The notes: generated by a model from the sequence alone, not told the origin. Shown: positions 47,432-56,939, numbered from the stretch's first letter. The stretch is 64,000 nt of DNA from Streptomyces cupreus (GCF_014257025.1 NZ_JACMSF010000043.1:16679-80678), one strand, 5' to 3'. A program made the numbers and translations.

Positions 47432-47878
47432 TCAAACCGCTTCCAACTGGGCGGCCAGACCGCGTCGTCCGGCCCGCATCATCAGCCAGTGGTTGGCGCG
47501 GAAGACCGGCCGCCCGGGCACGGCCAGCATGCGCAGCAGCGGTTTGCGCACGTCGACGACCTGGTCGTAGCGGGCCAGGCAGCCCGTACCGTCCGGCGTG
47601 AGGGTCCAGCGCGCCCAGCCCTCCATGTCCCCTGACAGGGAGATCTCCAGCACCCCGGCCACCGGGTCGCGCCGCACCGCACGCGCGGTGAAGGTCATGC
47701 CGTACGGCAGGAGCGAACGCACGCGGATCACTCCGCTGACGTCGTCGATCCGGTTCACCTCGCGCACCTGGGGCCACCAGCGGGGGTAGTCCTCGACGCG
47801 CTCCAGGGCGTCGTAGACGACGGCCGGTGGCGCGGGCAGGGCCCACAGGCTGCGGAATCGGTAATGGGACCAGTCCAT
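47432..47878 (-). CDS. SRPBCC family (polyketide cyclase/START-like) protein
   Basis: A 148-residue protein with the SRPBCC pattern of an N-terminal strand, a helix VVYDALERVEDYPRWWPQV and a long curved sheet (VIRVRSLLPYGMTFTARAV, WARWTLTPDGTGCLARYDQ), forming a ligand-binding cavity. These proteins bind lipids or polyketides or act as cyclases. No biosynthetic genes are nearby, so the ligand is unknown. The start is ATG at 47878. It is divergent from the large membrane protein gene, with a short direct repeat between them. Confidence 0.8.
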   Translation of the reverse strand: MDWSHYRFRSLWALPAPPAVVYDALERVEDYPRWWPQVREVNRIDDVSGVIRVRSLLPYGMTFTARAVRRDPVAGVLEISLSGDMEGWARWTLTPDGTGCLARYDQVVDVRKPLLRMLAVPGRPVFRANHWLMMRAGRRGLAAQLEAV

Positions 47879-47915
47879 GCGCAGAGTCTGCCCGCGCGCG
47901 GGTGCCATGGGCGCA

Positions 47916-47936
47916 TCTGAGTACGTTCTGAGTACG
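47916..47936. promoter_or_regulatory. Direct repeat in a divergent promoter region
   Basis: The 10-mer tctgagtacg occurs at 47916-47925 and 47927-47936, an 11-bp period that puts both on the same DNA face. It lies between the starts of the SRPBCC gene and the polytopic membrane protein gene. It could be a regulator site or core promoter sequence. Confidence 0.35.
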
Positions 47937-47979
47937 CGCACTCATGTCGCACGGCGTGACGCGGACCACACTCCGAGAC

Positions 47980-50280
47980 ATGACGCACATCCCGCCCCCC
48001 GCCGAGGAGTTGCGGCTCCTCGACGCCGAGCTGCGACAACTGGACGCCCGCCGGTCCCAGTTGCTCGCCCGCCGCGGCTGGTTGGTCGCCACCCTGGAGG
48101 CGGCCCGCCCCGCACCGGTCGCACCGCCGCGCCCCGAGGCATCGCCACCGCGCGTGCAGAACGTGCTCCTGATGCTCGGCGGCACCCTGCTCACCATCGC
48201 CGCGATGGCGTTCACGCTGGTCGGCTGGGGACACCTGGGCATCACCGGACGCGCCGCGGTGCTGGCCGTGATCACGGCGGCGGCGCTCGCGGCGCCGGTG
48301 CCGCTGCTGTCGCGCGGTCTGCGCTCGACGGCGGAGGCGGTGGCGGGGCTCGGTCTGGCGCTGACGCTGCTGGACGCGTACGCGCTGCACGAAGTCGCGT
48401 TGAGCGAGGTGGACGGCCTCGGCTATACGGCGGTCGCGGCGGCGGTGCTGGCGGCGCTCTGGACGGCGTACGGCCTGCTGCCGAGGACTGCCGAGCTGCG
48501 GCTGCCGCTGCCCGCCGCGCTGGCGGCGGCCCAACTGCCACTGTTGCTGTGGGCGTTGGCGGCGGACGCCGGACCGTACTGGCTGGCCTCCGCGCTGCTG
48601 ATCACGGCCGGTTTCGACACAGCTGTGGCGCTCCGGGTGCCCGCCCGTTCCGTACGGATCGCCGCCACCGTCGGCGCGTACGGCATGGGCGCCGGGGGCG
48701 TGCTGACGGCCGGGGGTCTGTCCTGGACGGCCACCGGTCCGAGCGCCGCCGCCCGTGCGGCGGCGCTCCTCCTCCTCGCCGCCGCGATCGCCCTGACGGC
48801 GGCCTGGCGCACGGCGAGACTGACGGCGCCCATCGGCGGACTGCTGCTGGTCGCGGCGGTGGGCAGCGTGCCTCGCGTGACGCTGCCGGAGGTGTGGACG
48901 GTGCCGGTGTATCTGGCGTGCGGGGTGGCCCTGTTGACGGCACTGCGCGTCCAGCGCCTCCCCGATCCCGTACGACAGGGCCTCGTCCAGGCGTCGGCCG
49001 GCGTCCAGGGCCTCGCCCTTGTGTGGGCGCTGCCCCTGGTGGCCGTCACCCTGCTGGGCCCGCTCGCCTGGATCGACCGCCCCTGGTCCGGCGCACCGTC
49101 GGACGTACGGGCCGCGGTGACGGCCGAGGTGCCCTGGCCCCCGCTGTCGGAGACGGCCCCGCTGGTCCTGGCCACCGTCGCCGCTGTACTGGCGCTCACG
49201 GCTCGCCCCGGGGCGAGGACGGCGGCGCTGGTCCTGGCATGGGCGACGGCGCTCGTGCTGCCGCCGGTGCTGGAACTGCCGTACGAGGCGGGCCTGTTGG
49301 TGGCATTGTCGGTGACGGCCCTCGCCGCGATCCCGACAGCGCCGACGGCCACGATCCTCGCCGTGGCCACCTCACTCCACGCGGCGCTCCTCGCCCTGGC
49401 CACGCAGTCCTCGACCCTGGCAGTGCTCAGCACGCTGACGCTGCTGTTCGCGGCGGCCTCCTGGCGCAGCGCCCTCGTGGCGGCACCGACAGCCCTCGCC
49501 TACGCCACCGCCCTGACCTGCGCGATCGGCGCCGCCGCGGACTGGGCACCGCAGCACACGGCCCTGCTGGTCCTGACGGTCCCGGTGGCGGCCGCCCTGC
49601 TCGCCGCGCGCCTCGGCGGCGACAGCCGGACGACCCTCCCGGTCGAGGTGACGGGCGCCGCGGCAGGACTGCTCGCCGTGGGCCTCACGATCACCGACCC
49701 GCCCCTGCTCGCGCTGGTGCTCGCCCTGTGCGGAGTGATCACCGCGGCCACGGCGCTACGGCCGGACCGCCGCCCCGTCGCCTACGCCTCCACCGCCCTG
49801 TTCGTCCTGGCCACCTGGGTCCGCCTGGCAGCCTGGGAGGTCGACACACCGGAGGCGTACACGCTCCCGGTGACGATCCCCGCGCTGCTCGTCGGCGCCC
49901 TGCGCAGGCGCCGCGACCCACAGACGTCGTCGTGGACGGCGTACGGGCCGGGCCTGACCGCGACCCTGCTGCCGAGCCTGATCGCGGCCTGGTCCGACCC
50001 GCACTGGACGCGCCCCCTCCTGCTCGGCCTGGCGGCCCTGTCGCTCACCCTGCTGGGCGGCGGCCACCAGCTCCAGGCACCGCTGCTGCTCGGCGGCGCG
50101 ACCCTGCTCCTGGACGCCCTGCACGAACTCGCCCCCTACCTGATCCAGGTAGCGGGCGCCCTCCCCCGCTGGGCCCCGCCCGCTCTGGCAGGCCTCCTGC
50201 TCCTGGCGCTCGGCGCGACGTACGAACAGCGCATCCGCGACGCACAGCGACTCCGGGACATGCTGACAAAGCTGCGCTGA
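47980..50280 (+). CDS. Large polytopic membrane protein (SCO7613-like)
   Basis: About 766 residues. A short helical N-terminus (PPPAEELRLLDAELRQLDARRSQLL) is followed by roughly 20 or more membrane helices extremely rich in Ala, Leu and Val, and a charged C-terminus TYEQRIRDAQRLRDMLTKLR. I associate the pattern with Streptomyces SCO7613-type membrane proteins, whose function is unknown. The start is uncertain: ATG 47980 gives MTHIPPP, while ATG 47944 adds 12 residues. Neither has a strong ribosome site. Its end is convergent with the lyase-like gene. Confidence 0.75.
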   Translation: MTHIPPPAEELRLLDAELRQLDARRSQLLARRGWLVATLEAARPAPVAPPRPEASPPRVQNVLLMLGGTLLTIAAMAFTLVGWGHLGITGRAAVLAVITAAALAAPVPLLSRGLRSTAEAVAGLGLALTLLDAYALHEVALSEVDGLGYTAVAAAVLAALWTAYGLLPRTAELRLPLPAALAAAQLPLLLWALAADAGPYWLASALLITAGFDTAVALRVPARSVRIAATVGAYGMGAGGVLTAGGLSWTATGPSAAARAAALLLLAAAIALTAAWRTARLTAPIGGLLLVAAVGSVPRVTLPEVWTVPVYLACGVALLTALRVQRLPDPVRQGLVQASAGVQGLALVWALPLVAVTLLGPLAWIDRPWSGAPSDVRAAVTAEVPWPPLSETAPLVLATVAAVLALTARPGARTAALVLAWATALVLPPVLELPYEAGLLVALSVTALAAIPTAPTATILAVATSLHAALLALATQSSTLAVLSTLTLLFAAASWRSALVAAPTALAYATALTCAIGAAADWAPQHTALLVLTVPVAAALLAARLGGDSRTTLPVEVTGAAAGLLAVGLTITDPPLLALVLALCGVITAATALRPDRRPVAYASTALFVLATWVRLAAWEVDTPEAYTLPVTIPALLVGALRRRRDPQTSSWTAYGPGLTATLLPSLIAAWSDPHWTRPLLLGLAALSLTLLGGGHQLQAPLLLGGATLLLDALHELAPYLIQVAGALPRWAPPALAGLLLLALGATYEQRIRDAQRLRDMLTKLR

Positions 50281-50285
50281 AAGAG

Positions 50286-50333
50286 GGCGCGGGGAACTGC
50301 GCGACCAGCCACAACGGACGCGCGGTTCCCCGG
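50286..50333. repeat. Dispersed repeat copy 2 forming a convergent terminator hairpin
   Basis: Positions 50286-50306 are the inverted match of the 21-nt core at 343-363. Here it is part of a hairpin, with 50291-50304 pairing to 50320-50333 (14 bp with one G-T pair) around a 15-nt loop. It lies six bases past the stop of the large membrane protein gene and 16 bases from the end of the convergent lyase-like gene. Confidence 0.7.
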
Positions 50334-50349
50334 CGACCTCAGCGGAGCG

Positions 50350-53088
50350 TCACGGCATCCTGTGCCCGAGCAACGCCAGGTTCTCAATGGCGGCCAGCCC
50401 GTAAAGCGCCGTGTCATTGGTGGAAATCCACGTCGCCTCGCTGCCCGCCACCAAGGTGACCGGCCCGCTCAGCTTCTCCGTCTTCCAGGGCGCCGACTCC
50501 TTGTATCCGTCGGAGTTGTAGAACTTCTGCCACGCGCGCGTGGCGAGCTTCTCGTCCCCGGTCTTGACGGCCGCGTAGGCGTCTAGGCGCGAGTGCCCCT
50601 GGAACAGCAGCAGCGTCCCGAAGTTGGAGCCGTACCGCGCCGCCTGCTCGGCCTTGGTGGCGTTGAAGTAGCGGCAGTAGTCGAAGTACGCCTCGTTGAA
50701 CTTCGGCATGTCGACAAGGTCGATGAGCTCGGCGCACAGTTCGTTGAGACCGAAGACGGCGGACAGATGGGAGACGCCCACCACCGGCTTCTCCGCGATG
50801 GCGAACCTCCCGGTGTCCAGGTCGTACAGCCCGGTCCCCTGCACAAACCCGTTCGGCTGCGCGGCGATCGTCTCCATGGTCGACAGCACGCGCGCCTTGG
50901 CCTTCTCCCACTTCGGTCCCTTGCGCTCCCACTCCGTCAGCCAGGCCGACACCAGACCGCTCCAGTCCGTGCCGAAACCGATCGACAGCGCGTGCCGGTC
51001 GGGTGTGTAGGGCTCGGTGCGGATCTTGCGGATCGGGTCGAGGACGAGGAACGTCTCGTCGGAGTCGACGTTGGCGTGCATGAGGTCGCCGACGCGTTCG
51101 TCGCCGGTGAGGAAGTAGTAGTAGCGGCGGTACGTGGTGTTGGCGATGCGCTGCTGCTTGGCGCTGTCGGCGTAGTGCTGCACACCGTGCCGGGTGCCGA
51201 GGCCCGCCCATTCGCCGAGGTGGTAGACGTCGACCTCGCCGGTGTGCCGGGTCATCGCCTCGGCGAAGCGGAAGATGTCGGCGCGGCCCGAGCGCAGATA
51301 CGCGAACCAGAGCCAGAGGTCCGGGGACAGCTCGGAGTTGTCCCAGGCGTAGCCGCCGATGTCGTACCGCCACTGGTGCCGGACGGTGTCATAGGTGTGC
51401 ATGATGTCGCCGTAGTCCCAGAAGCCGTACCAACGACGCATCTCCACCTGGTCCTTGTAGTAGGTGAAGAGGAAGTCGAGGTGGTCCTCGATCTTGGCCT
51501 TGGCGGGGGTGGAGCGGTCGGGCTCGGAGTACAGGCCGGGGCCGAAGACGCCGGCCTTGATGAGCTGCTTGGGCGGCGCGGCGAGCTGCGGCAACACTCG
51601 GACGGCCTCGACCTGTTGGGCCAGCGCGTCCGCCGACGGGGTCGACTCGTTGGCCCAGAAGAGGAGTTCGGAGGTGCGGGCGATGCCGTAGGGGGTGCCG
51701 AAGCCGGGTTCGTAGTCCTCGTAGGTGATGTTGAGGCCTTCGAGCTGCTCGGGGAAGGTGTCCTGGCCCATGCCGTCGTGGTAGAAGCGCAGGTCCATGG
51801 GCTGCGCCTCGGGCGACCAGAGCCAGAGGGTGACCTCGGCCTCGTCGGTGTGGGCGTCGCGGATGTCGAGCTGTGCGGGGAACTTCTCCCAGAAGTCCCT
51901 GAGGCCGAAGGAGAATCCGCCGCTGACACCACCGACGTAACCGAAGCCGTTCGCTCGCCCGCCACCGCCGGCGCCGATCCAGCCGTAGCCCTTCTTGGTC
52001 CGCTTGCGCAGGGTGAAGCCGTCGGCGGAGAGCTGGGAGAGGGTGTAGTCGCCCCACTCGGGGATGTACTGCAGGCGGGTGGTGACCCGCTGGTCCCAGG
52101 TGGCGGGGTCGGGCAGCTTCTTGCCCTCGAACTGGGCCGTCTGGACGGCCGCGCCGGGGTCTCGGCGCAGTCCGGTGATGCCCTTGACGGCCTCGCGGAG
52201 CATGCCGGTGCCCTCGCCGCCGATGCGGATGTGGCGGTCGTAGGACTGGTCGCGCATGGGGACGGTGAAGCGGACGCCGAGGCCGCGGATGAAGTCGCCG
52301 CCGGCCTTGCCGGGTTCCTGGGTGCCGTCGTAGGTGATGGTGTGCACCATGCGGAAGGAGTCGGCGCCGGCGTAGAAGTACAGGCGGATGGAGAACGGCA
52401 GCCAACTGCGGTCGCCCTTGCGGTGCTTGCCGTCGATGCGGACGACCGCGCGGACGGGACCCTCCTGTTCCACGGTGACCTCGGAGATGGCGCCGTCGAA
52501 GCGCTCGGTCTTCACCGCGCCCTGGTCGCCGTCCTCGATCTCGGGCTGGCGGATCAGGACGAGCCTGCCGTTCTTGGCGATCTCGGTGGAGCCGCGTGTG
52601 ACGGACTTGACCAGCGTGGCGCCGGACGTGCCGATCTTCGCGGTGATCACACCGGTCGATATGTCGATGGTGCCGCCGCTCTTGTCGACGGTGACCTTCT
52701 TCTCGGGGGCGGCGGGCTCGCCCGCGGCGAGGGTGAGCTTGCCGGAGCCGCCCGAACTCACCGCGTGCGCGGTCCACTTGAGGGAGCCGTCGGGCCAGTA
52801 GGCGAGCGGCCAGGTCTGGACGGGCACGGCCTTGCCGTCCGCGTCCGTCAGGGCGAAGGTCTGGTCCTCCTGGAAGGCGCCCTTCGGCCAGGGCACACCG
52901 AGGGTCGAGCCGGGCGCCGCGCCGAGGCCGCCGTCCTCCAGCCAGTCCAGGGTGACCGGGTCGCCGTCACCGGCCGCGGCTCTGGGCGCGGCCTGCGCGT
53001 CCTTGGCCCCTAGTGCCCAACTGAACTGCGCGGCGGCGCCGGCGACGGCGGCCGCTTTGAGGAGGGACCTGCGAGGGATGGGGGACAT
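50350..53088 (-). CDS. Tat-exported exo-rhamnogalacturonan lyase family protein (PL26/YetA-like)
   Basis: A 912-residue secreted protein. The twin-arginine signal PRRSLLKAAAVAGAAA (R6, R7) ends near an AQA-A site at about 31-35. The next domain has VTLDWLEDGGLG, GVPWPKGAF and VQTWPLAYWPDGSLKWTAHA, which I associate with the PcRGLX/YetA N-terminal domain. A large middle and a helical C-terminal domain follow. Relatives include a fungal exo-acting rhamnogalacturonan lyase (PL26), so pectin-derived sugar breakdown is the best guess. ATG has AAGGA six bases upstream. It is the last gene of the uptake locus. Confidence 0.75.
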   Translation of the reverse strand: MSPIPRRSLLKAAAVAGAAAQFSWALGAKDAQAAPRAAAGDGDPVTLDWLEDGGLGAAPGSTLGVPWPKGAFQEDQTFALTDADGKAVPVQTWPLAYWPDGSLKWTAHAVSSGGSGKLTLAAGEPAAPEKKVTVDKSGGTIDISTGVITAKIGTSGATLVKSVTRGSTEIAKNGRLVLIRQPEIEDGDQGAVKTERFDGAISEVTVEQEGPVRAVVRIDGKHRKGDRSWLPFSIRLYFYAGADSFRMVHTITYDGTQEPGKAGGDFIRGLGVRFTVPMRDQSYDRHIRIGGEGTGMLREAVKGITGLRRDPGAAVQTAQFEGKKLPDPATWDQRVTTRLQYIPEWGDYTLSQLSADGFTLRKRTKKGYGWIGAGGGGRANGFGYVGGVSGGFSFGLRDFWEKFPAQLDIRDAHTDEAEVTLWLWSPEAQPMDLRFYHDGMGQDTFPEQLEGLNITYEDYEPGFGTPYGIARTSELLFWANESTPSADALAQQVEAVRVLPQLAAPPKQLIKAGVFGPGLYSEPDRSTPAKAKIEDHLDFLFTYYKDQVEMRRWYGFWDYGDIMHTYDTVRHQWRYDIGGYAWDNSELSPDLWLWFAYLRSGRADIFRFAEAMTRHTGEVDVYHLGEWAGLGTRHGVQHYADSAKQQRIANTTYRRYYYFLTGDERVGDLMHANVDSDETFLVLDPIRKIRTEPYTPDRHALSIGFGTDWSGLVSAWLTEWERKGPKWEKAKARVLSTMETIAAQPNGFVQGTGLYDLDTGRFAIAEKPVVGVSHLSAVFGLNELCAELIDLVDMPKFNEAYFDYCRYFNATKAEQAARYGSNFGTLLLFQGHSRLDAYAAVKTGDEKLATRAWQKFYNSDGYKESAPWKTEKLSGPVTLVAGSEATWISTNDTALYGLAAIENLALLGHRMP

Positions 53089-53180
53089 GACCGTTCCTTC
53101 CGTGCGGGTGGGATGGGCAGGGGCATGACAGAGAGAGGTACGGCGCCGAGGGCGCCGACCTGGTGCGAGGGCACCGCTCG

Positions 53181-53771
53181 TCAGCGGTGCCGGTACCGCG
53201 TCTCCACGGCGACGGCCGCCGCGGCGACGGCTCCGACCACCGGGACCGCGAGCGGTGCGATGAACGCGGCGGACAGGGCCACGACGGCAAGACCGGCGAT
53301 GATCAGAAAGGAGCCGGCGGGGTCGAGCACGGTCCGGCGCCCGGCGTCCGCGAGCAGCACCCGCCAGGAGACGCCGGGCGTCCAGACGGCCGCCGCCCGC
53401 AGCAGGGCCACGGCAAGACCGATCAGCGCGAACAGTCCGACGGCCCCGACGAGCGGCCCGCCGGGCAGCCCGGCCCGCGCGGCCTGGACGTCCACCCAGA
53501 CCGCGCCGGCCGCCACCCAGCCGACGACCCCGACGATCCACCCCCGGCGCACCGCCGCCCGGAAGTCGGCGACGAACTCCCGCCGGCCGCCGGCCTCATG
53601 GGCGGTACGGCGCCGCAGATGCCGTGCGCCGGCGGCGAAGGCGGCGGGGTAGGTGACGACCCCGAGGCAGGCCACGGCGATCCACACGCCGGTGAGCAGA
53701 GCCTCGGCGAAGAGAGCGAACCGCTCGCCGAACATGGACTCCTTGCGGGCCTTCATGCGCGCCTCGGCCAT
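53181..53771 (-). CDS. DUF624/YesL-like membrane protein
   Basis: A 196-residue protein with about four or five membrane helices, including ALLTGVWIAVACLGVVTYPAAFAAGA, WIVGVVGWVAAGAVWV and GLFALIGLAVALL. It starts with the cytoplasmic ARMKARKESMFGERF. This resembles DUF624/YesL proteins, often encoded with ABC sugar importers in Firmicutes and actinobacteria and, in Bacillus, in the rhamnogalacturonan locus. Its function is unknown. It starts two bases after the second permease and lies 92 nt before the lyase-like gene, all on one strand. Confidence 0.75.
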   Translation of the reverse strand: MAEARMKARKESMFGERFALFAEALLTGVWIAVACLGVVTYPAAFAAGARHLRRRTAHEAGGRREFVADFRAAVRRGWIVGVVGWVAAGAVWVDVQAARAGLPGGPLVGAVGLFALIGLAVALLRAAAVWTPGVSWRVLLADAGRRTVLDPAGSFLIIAGLAVVALSAAFIAPLAVPVVGAVAAAAVAVETRYRHR

Positions 53772-53773
53772 GC

Positions 53774-54649
53774 TCAGCCCTTCAGTCCGGAGGTGGCCAT
53801 GCCGTCGATCAGATACCGCTGGAAGGCCATGAAGAAGGCGATGACCGGCACCAGCGCCACCAGCGACATCGCGATCATGCTGCCGTAGTTGGAGATGCCC
53901 TCCTGGTCGCGGAACATCATCAGGCCGAGCGACACGGTGTACTTCTCGGGGGTGTTGAGGTAGATCAACGGCCCCATGAAGTCGTTCCAGGCGTTGATGA
54001 AGGTGAAGATGGCGCTGGTGATGATGGCCGGGCGGCACAGCGGGAGCACGATGGACCAGTAGGTCCGGAAGTGCCCGCAGCCGTCCAGCTTGGCGGCCTC
54101 GTCCAGCTCGCGCGGCAGCCCGCGCATGAACTGCACCATCAGGAAGACGAAGAACGCCTCCACGGCCAGGAACTTGCCCGCGACGAGCGGCACCAGCGTG
54201 TCGATGAGTTCGAGCTTGCGGAACATCACGTACTGCGGGATGAGCAGCACGTGATACGGCAGCAGCAGCGTGCCGATCATCAGCGTGAACAGCAGGTTCC
54301 GCCCGGCGAACCCGATCTTGGCGAAGGCGTAGGCGGTGAGCGAGCTGGACACCACGACACCGACCACGGCCAGGACCGCGTACATCAGCGAGTTCATGAA
54401 GAAGCTGCTGATGGAGATGCCGGAGATGCCGTCGGCGAGCCCGGAGAAGTTCGCCCAGACCGGCTTCGCGGGCAGCAGGTCGAGGCTGGCGATGATGTCC
54501 TTGCTCGGCTTGAACGCGGCGCCGACGACCCAGATCACGGGATACAGGACGACCGCGAGGATGAGCAGCGCGCCCACGTGCCAGACGATCGATCCGGTGC
54601 GCTTGCGCTCGTTCGCGGTGCGCACGGCGGGGCTGGTGGCGGTGGTCAC
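53774..54649 (-). CDS. Carbohydrate ABC transporter permease (MalG-type)
   Basis: A 291-residue inner-membrane permease with six helices and the EAA loop in ELDEAAKLDGCGHFRTYWSIVLPL, which docks the ATPase. It matches CUT1-family second permeases. GTG overlaps the stop of the first permease by 4 nt. No ATPase gene is in the locus. In Streptomyces such systems usually share the multitasking ATPase MsiK, encoded elsewhere. Confidence 0.92.
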   Translation of the reverse strand: MTTATSPAVRTANERKRTGSIVWHVGALLILAVVLYPVIWVVGAAFKPSKDIIASLDLLPAKPVWANFSGLADGISGISISSFFMNSLMYAVLAVVGVVVSSSLTAYAFAKIGFAGRNLLFTLMIGTLLLPYHVLLIPQYVMFRKLELIDTLVPLVAGKFLAVEAFFVFLMVQFMRGLPRELDEAAKLDGCGHFRTYWSIVLPLCRPAIITSAIFTFINAWNDFMGPLIYLNTPEKYTVSLGLMMFRDQEGISNYGSMIAMSLVALVPVIAFFMAFQRYLIDGMATSGLKG

Positions 54650-55602
54650 TTGGCGGCCTCCTCGTAGTGCACCCACTTCTTCTGCGACCAGAACAGGACC
54701 GCCGTGACCAGCGCCACCGCGACCACCAGCGTCCAGGCCATCGCGGAGGCGAAGCCCATCTGGGCCTCCTTGAAGCCCTTCTGGTAGAGGTAACAGGTGT
54801 AGACGAGCGTGGCGTCGGCGGGCCCGCACCGGGTGTCGGAGACGACGTAGGCGGAGCCGAACACCTGGAAGGCGTGGATGGACTCCAGCAGCACGTTGAA
54901 GAAGAGCACCGGGGAGATCATCGGCAGCGTGATGTTCCAGAACCGCCGCAGCGGTCCGGCCCCGTCGACCTCGGCGGCCTCGTACAGCTCCCGCGGGACC
55001 TGCTTGAGGCCGGCCAGGAAGATGACCATCGGCGCGCCGAACTGCCAGATGCTCAGGGCCACCAGGGCGTGGATGACGTAGTCCGGGTTGCCGATCCAGC
55101 CGCCCACGTCGAGACCGAAGATCTTCTGCGTACGGTCCACGATCGCGTCGTCGGAGAACAGCGCCCGCCACACGAAGCCCACGGAGACGCTGGCGCCGAT
55201 GAGCGAGGGCATGTAGAACGCGGCCCGGTACAGGCCCTGTCCGCGCCTGCTCTGCGCGAGCAGCAGCGCGACGCCGAGCGCGAGCAGCAGCTTCAGCGGT
55301 GTGGCCACGACGACGTACTTCAGCGTGACCTCGACCGACTTCTGCCAGCGCGGGTCCTGGAACATCGTCGTGAAGTTGTCCAGGCCCACCCACTTGGGCG
55401 GCGTGAACAGGTTGTAGCTGGTGAACGCGTAGTACAGCGACGCGATCATCGGCCCCGCCGTGAGCAGCAGGAACCCCGCGATCCACGGCGACATGAAGAG
55501 ATAGCCGGCGAGGTTCTCGCGGCGCCGCCCGCGCCGCCCGGCGGCGGGTGCGGCGGACCGCTTCCCGGCCGGGCGCGCGGGCGCTTCCTTGACGAGCGTC
55601 AT
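54646..55602 (-). CDS. Carbohydrate ABC transporter permease (MalF-type)
   Basis: A 318-residue permease. A basic cytoplasmic N-terminus (about 30 residues, RRGRRRENLAGYLF) precedes six helices, and the EAA loop is ELYEAAEVDGAGPLRRFWNITLPM. It pairs with the downstream permease to form the CUT1 channel. It follows the binding-protein gene by 14 nt and overlaps the next permease by 4 nt (GTGA). Confidence 0.92.
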   Translation of the reverse strand: MTLVKEAPARPAGKRSAAPAAGRRGRRRENLAGYLFMSPWIAGFLLLTAGPMIASLYYAFTSYNLFTPPKWVGLDNFTTMFQDPRWQKSVEVTLKYVVVATPLKLLLALGVALLLAQSRRGQGLYRAAFYMPSLIGASVSVGFVWRALFSDDAIVDRTQKIFGLDVGGWIGNPDYVIHALVALSIWQFGAPMVIFLAGLKQVPRELYEAAEVDGAGPLRRFWNITLPMISPVLFFNVLLESIHAFQVFGSAYVVSDTRCGPADATLVYTCYLYQKGFKEAQMGFASAMAWTLVVAVALVTAVLFWSQKKWVHYEEAAK

Positions 55603-55616
55603 GGTGGTACGTCCCC

Positions 55617-56903
55617 TCAGCCCGCGAACGCGGCCTTGGCCTCGCTGAACAGCGCCTTGGCGGCGTCGGCCGGCTTGGTCTTGCCCTGGGCGACCTCGCC
55701 GCCGAGCCGCAGGAACGCCGCCTCGATGACATCGGCGCCGGACGGGTGCGGGGTGATCTTCCCGAGCACACCGGCCGCAGCGACCTCCTCCTCGTACGCC
55801 TTGACGCCCTTGTTGTTGTCGTCGGTGGGCGTGAACGCCTCGTACTGCTCGGTCGTGGCGAGGATGCCGCGGTCGTAGCCCATGATCTTGCCGACCTCGG
55901 GGTCATGGACCATGAAGTCGATGAACTGGGCGACCTCCTTGGGGTGCTTGGTCCCGGAGAAGGCGCTGAGCATCAGCGAACCGAGGTACTGGCCGGTGTT
56001 CTTGCCGTCCGTGGTGGGGATCGGCGCGAGCCCGTAGTCCGACTCGCCCTCGCCCTCGTAGCGGATCGAGAAGTTGTCCCAGGTGAACTCGCCCGCGGCA
56101 AGTCCGGCCGAGAGCGCGGACTTGGGCTTGACCTGCTCGACCTTCTTCGGGTCGGCGACGAGCCCGGAGCGCACGCGCTTGTAGCCGTCCTCCCACCACT
56201 GCGTCAGATCGTCCTCGGTGAAGCCGAGATCGGCGTCGGTGAAGAAGGCCTTGCCGTTCTGACGCAGATACAGGTCGTAGAGGTACATGATGGAGAAGTA
56301 GCCGGTGTCACCGGCGATCTTCGCCTTGTCCTGGATCGTCTGGAGCGTGTCGAAGTACTCGTCCCAGGTCCAGCCCATCTTCGCCTCGACACCCGCCTTC
56401 TTGAAGGCCTTGAGGTCGATGACGAGCGCCATGGTGTTGGCGCCGACGGGGATACCGATCTGCTTGCCGTCGACCTGACCGTTCGCCAGAACGCCGTTGC
56501 GGAAGTTCTCCAGGCTCAGATTCCCCGCGTCCGCCTGCGTCTTGAGATCCATCAGAACGCCGCGCTTGTCGTACTTGCGCAGAAAGCCGACCGCATTCTG
56601 GAAAACGTCCGGGGGATTCCCGCCGGAGGCCTGGGTCTGGAACTTCTCCCAGAACGCCTCGTAGTCGGTGAATTCCGGCTTGATCTTGACCTTCGGGTAC
56701 TTCTTCTCGAAGAGCGCGATCGTCTTCTTGATGGCGATGGTGCGCGGCTCGCCACCCCACCAGGCGTAACGGAGCGTTACCGTCCCGTCGCCGGAACCAC
56801 TGTCGCCTCCGCACCCGGTCGTCGCCGCCAGCCCGAGCGTGGCCGCCGATGCACCGGCCGCCTTCAGGATCGTACGCCTCTCAACATTCCTGCTGGTTCC
56901 CAC
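55617..56903 (-). CDS. Extracellular sugar-binding lipoprotein of an ABC importer
   Basis: A 428-residue CUT1 solute-binding protein. The N-terminus combines a twin arginine (ERRTILKAAG, R9-R10) with a lipobox ending in C31 (AATTGC), so it is probably a Tat-exported lipoprotein. VTLRYAWWGGEPRT opens the mature domain, and EFTDYEAFWEKFQTQASGGNPPDVF is the typical family region. The ligand is likely an oligosaccharide. The neighbouring lyase-like protein suggests rhamnogalacturonan fragments, which is inference. GTG start with GGAGGG upstream. It is first in the operon, with operator-like sites about 40-60 nt upstream. Confidence 0.9.
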   Translation of the reverse strand: MGTSRNVERRTILKAAGASAATLGLAATTGCGGDSGSGDGTVTLRYAWWGGEPRTIAIKKTIALFEKKYPKVKIKPEFTDYEAFWEKFQTQASGGNPPDVFQNAVGFLRKYDKRGVLMDLKTQADAGNLSLENFRNGVLANGQVDGKQIGIPVGANTMALVIDLKAFKKAGVEAKMGWTWDEYFDTLQTIQDKAKIAGDTGYFSIMYLYDLYLRQNGKAFFTDADLGFTEDDLTQWWEDGYKRVRSGLVADPKKVEQVKPKSALSAGLAAGEFTWDNFSIRYEGEGESDYGLAPIPTTDGKNTGQYLGSLMLSAFSGTKHPKEVAQFIDFMVHDPEVGKIMGYDRGILATTEQYEAFTPTDDNNKGVKAYEEEVAAAGVLGKITPHPSGADVIEAAFLRLGGEVAQGKTKPADAAKALFSEAKAAFAG

Positions 56904-56939
56904 AGTCGGGCCCTCCCCGCAGCGTCGTTGCCGCCTGCA

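Noticed and set aside
50593..53013. An 806-codon plus-strand frame opposite the lyase-like gene
   Set aside because: The minus-strand protein has a clean Tat signal and recognisable domains. The plus-strand frame is its shadow.
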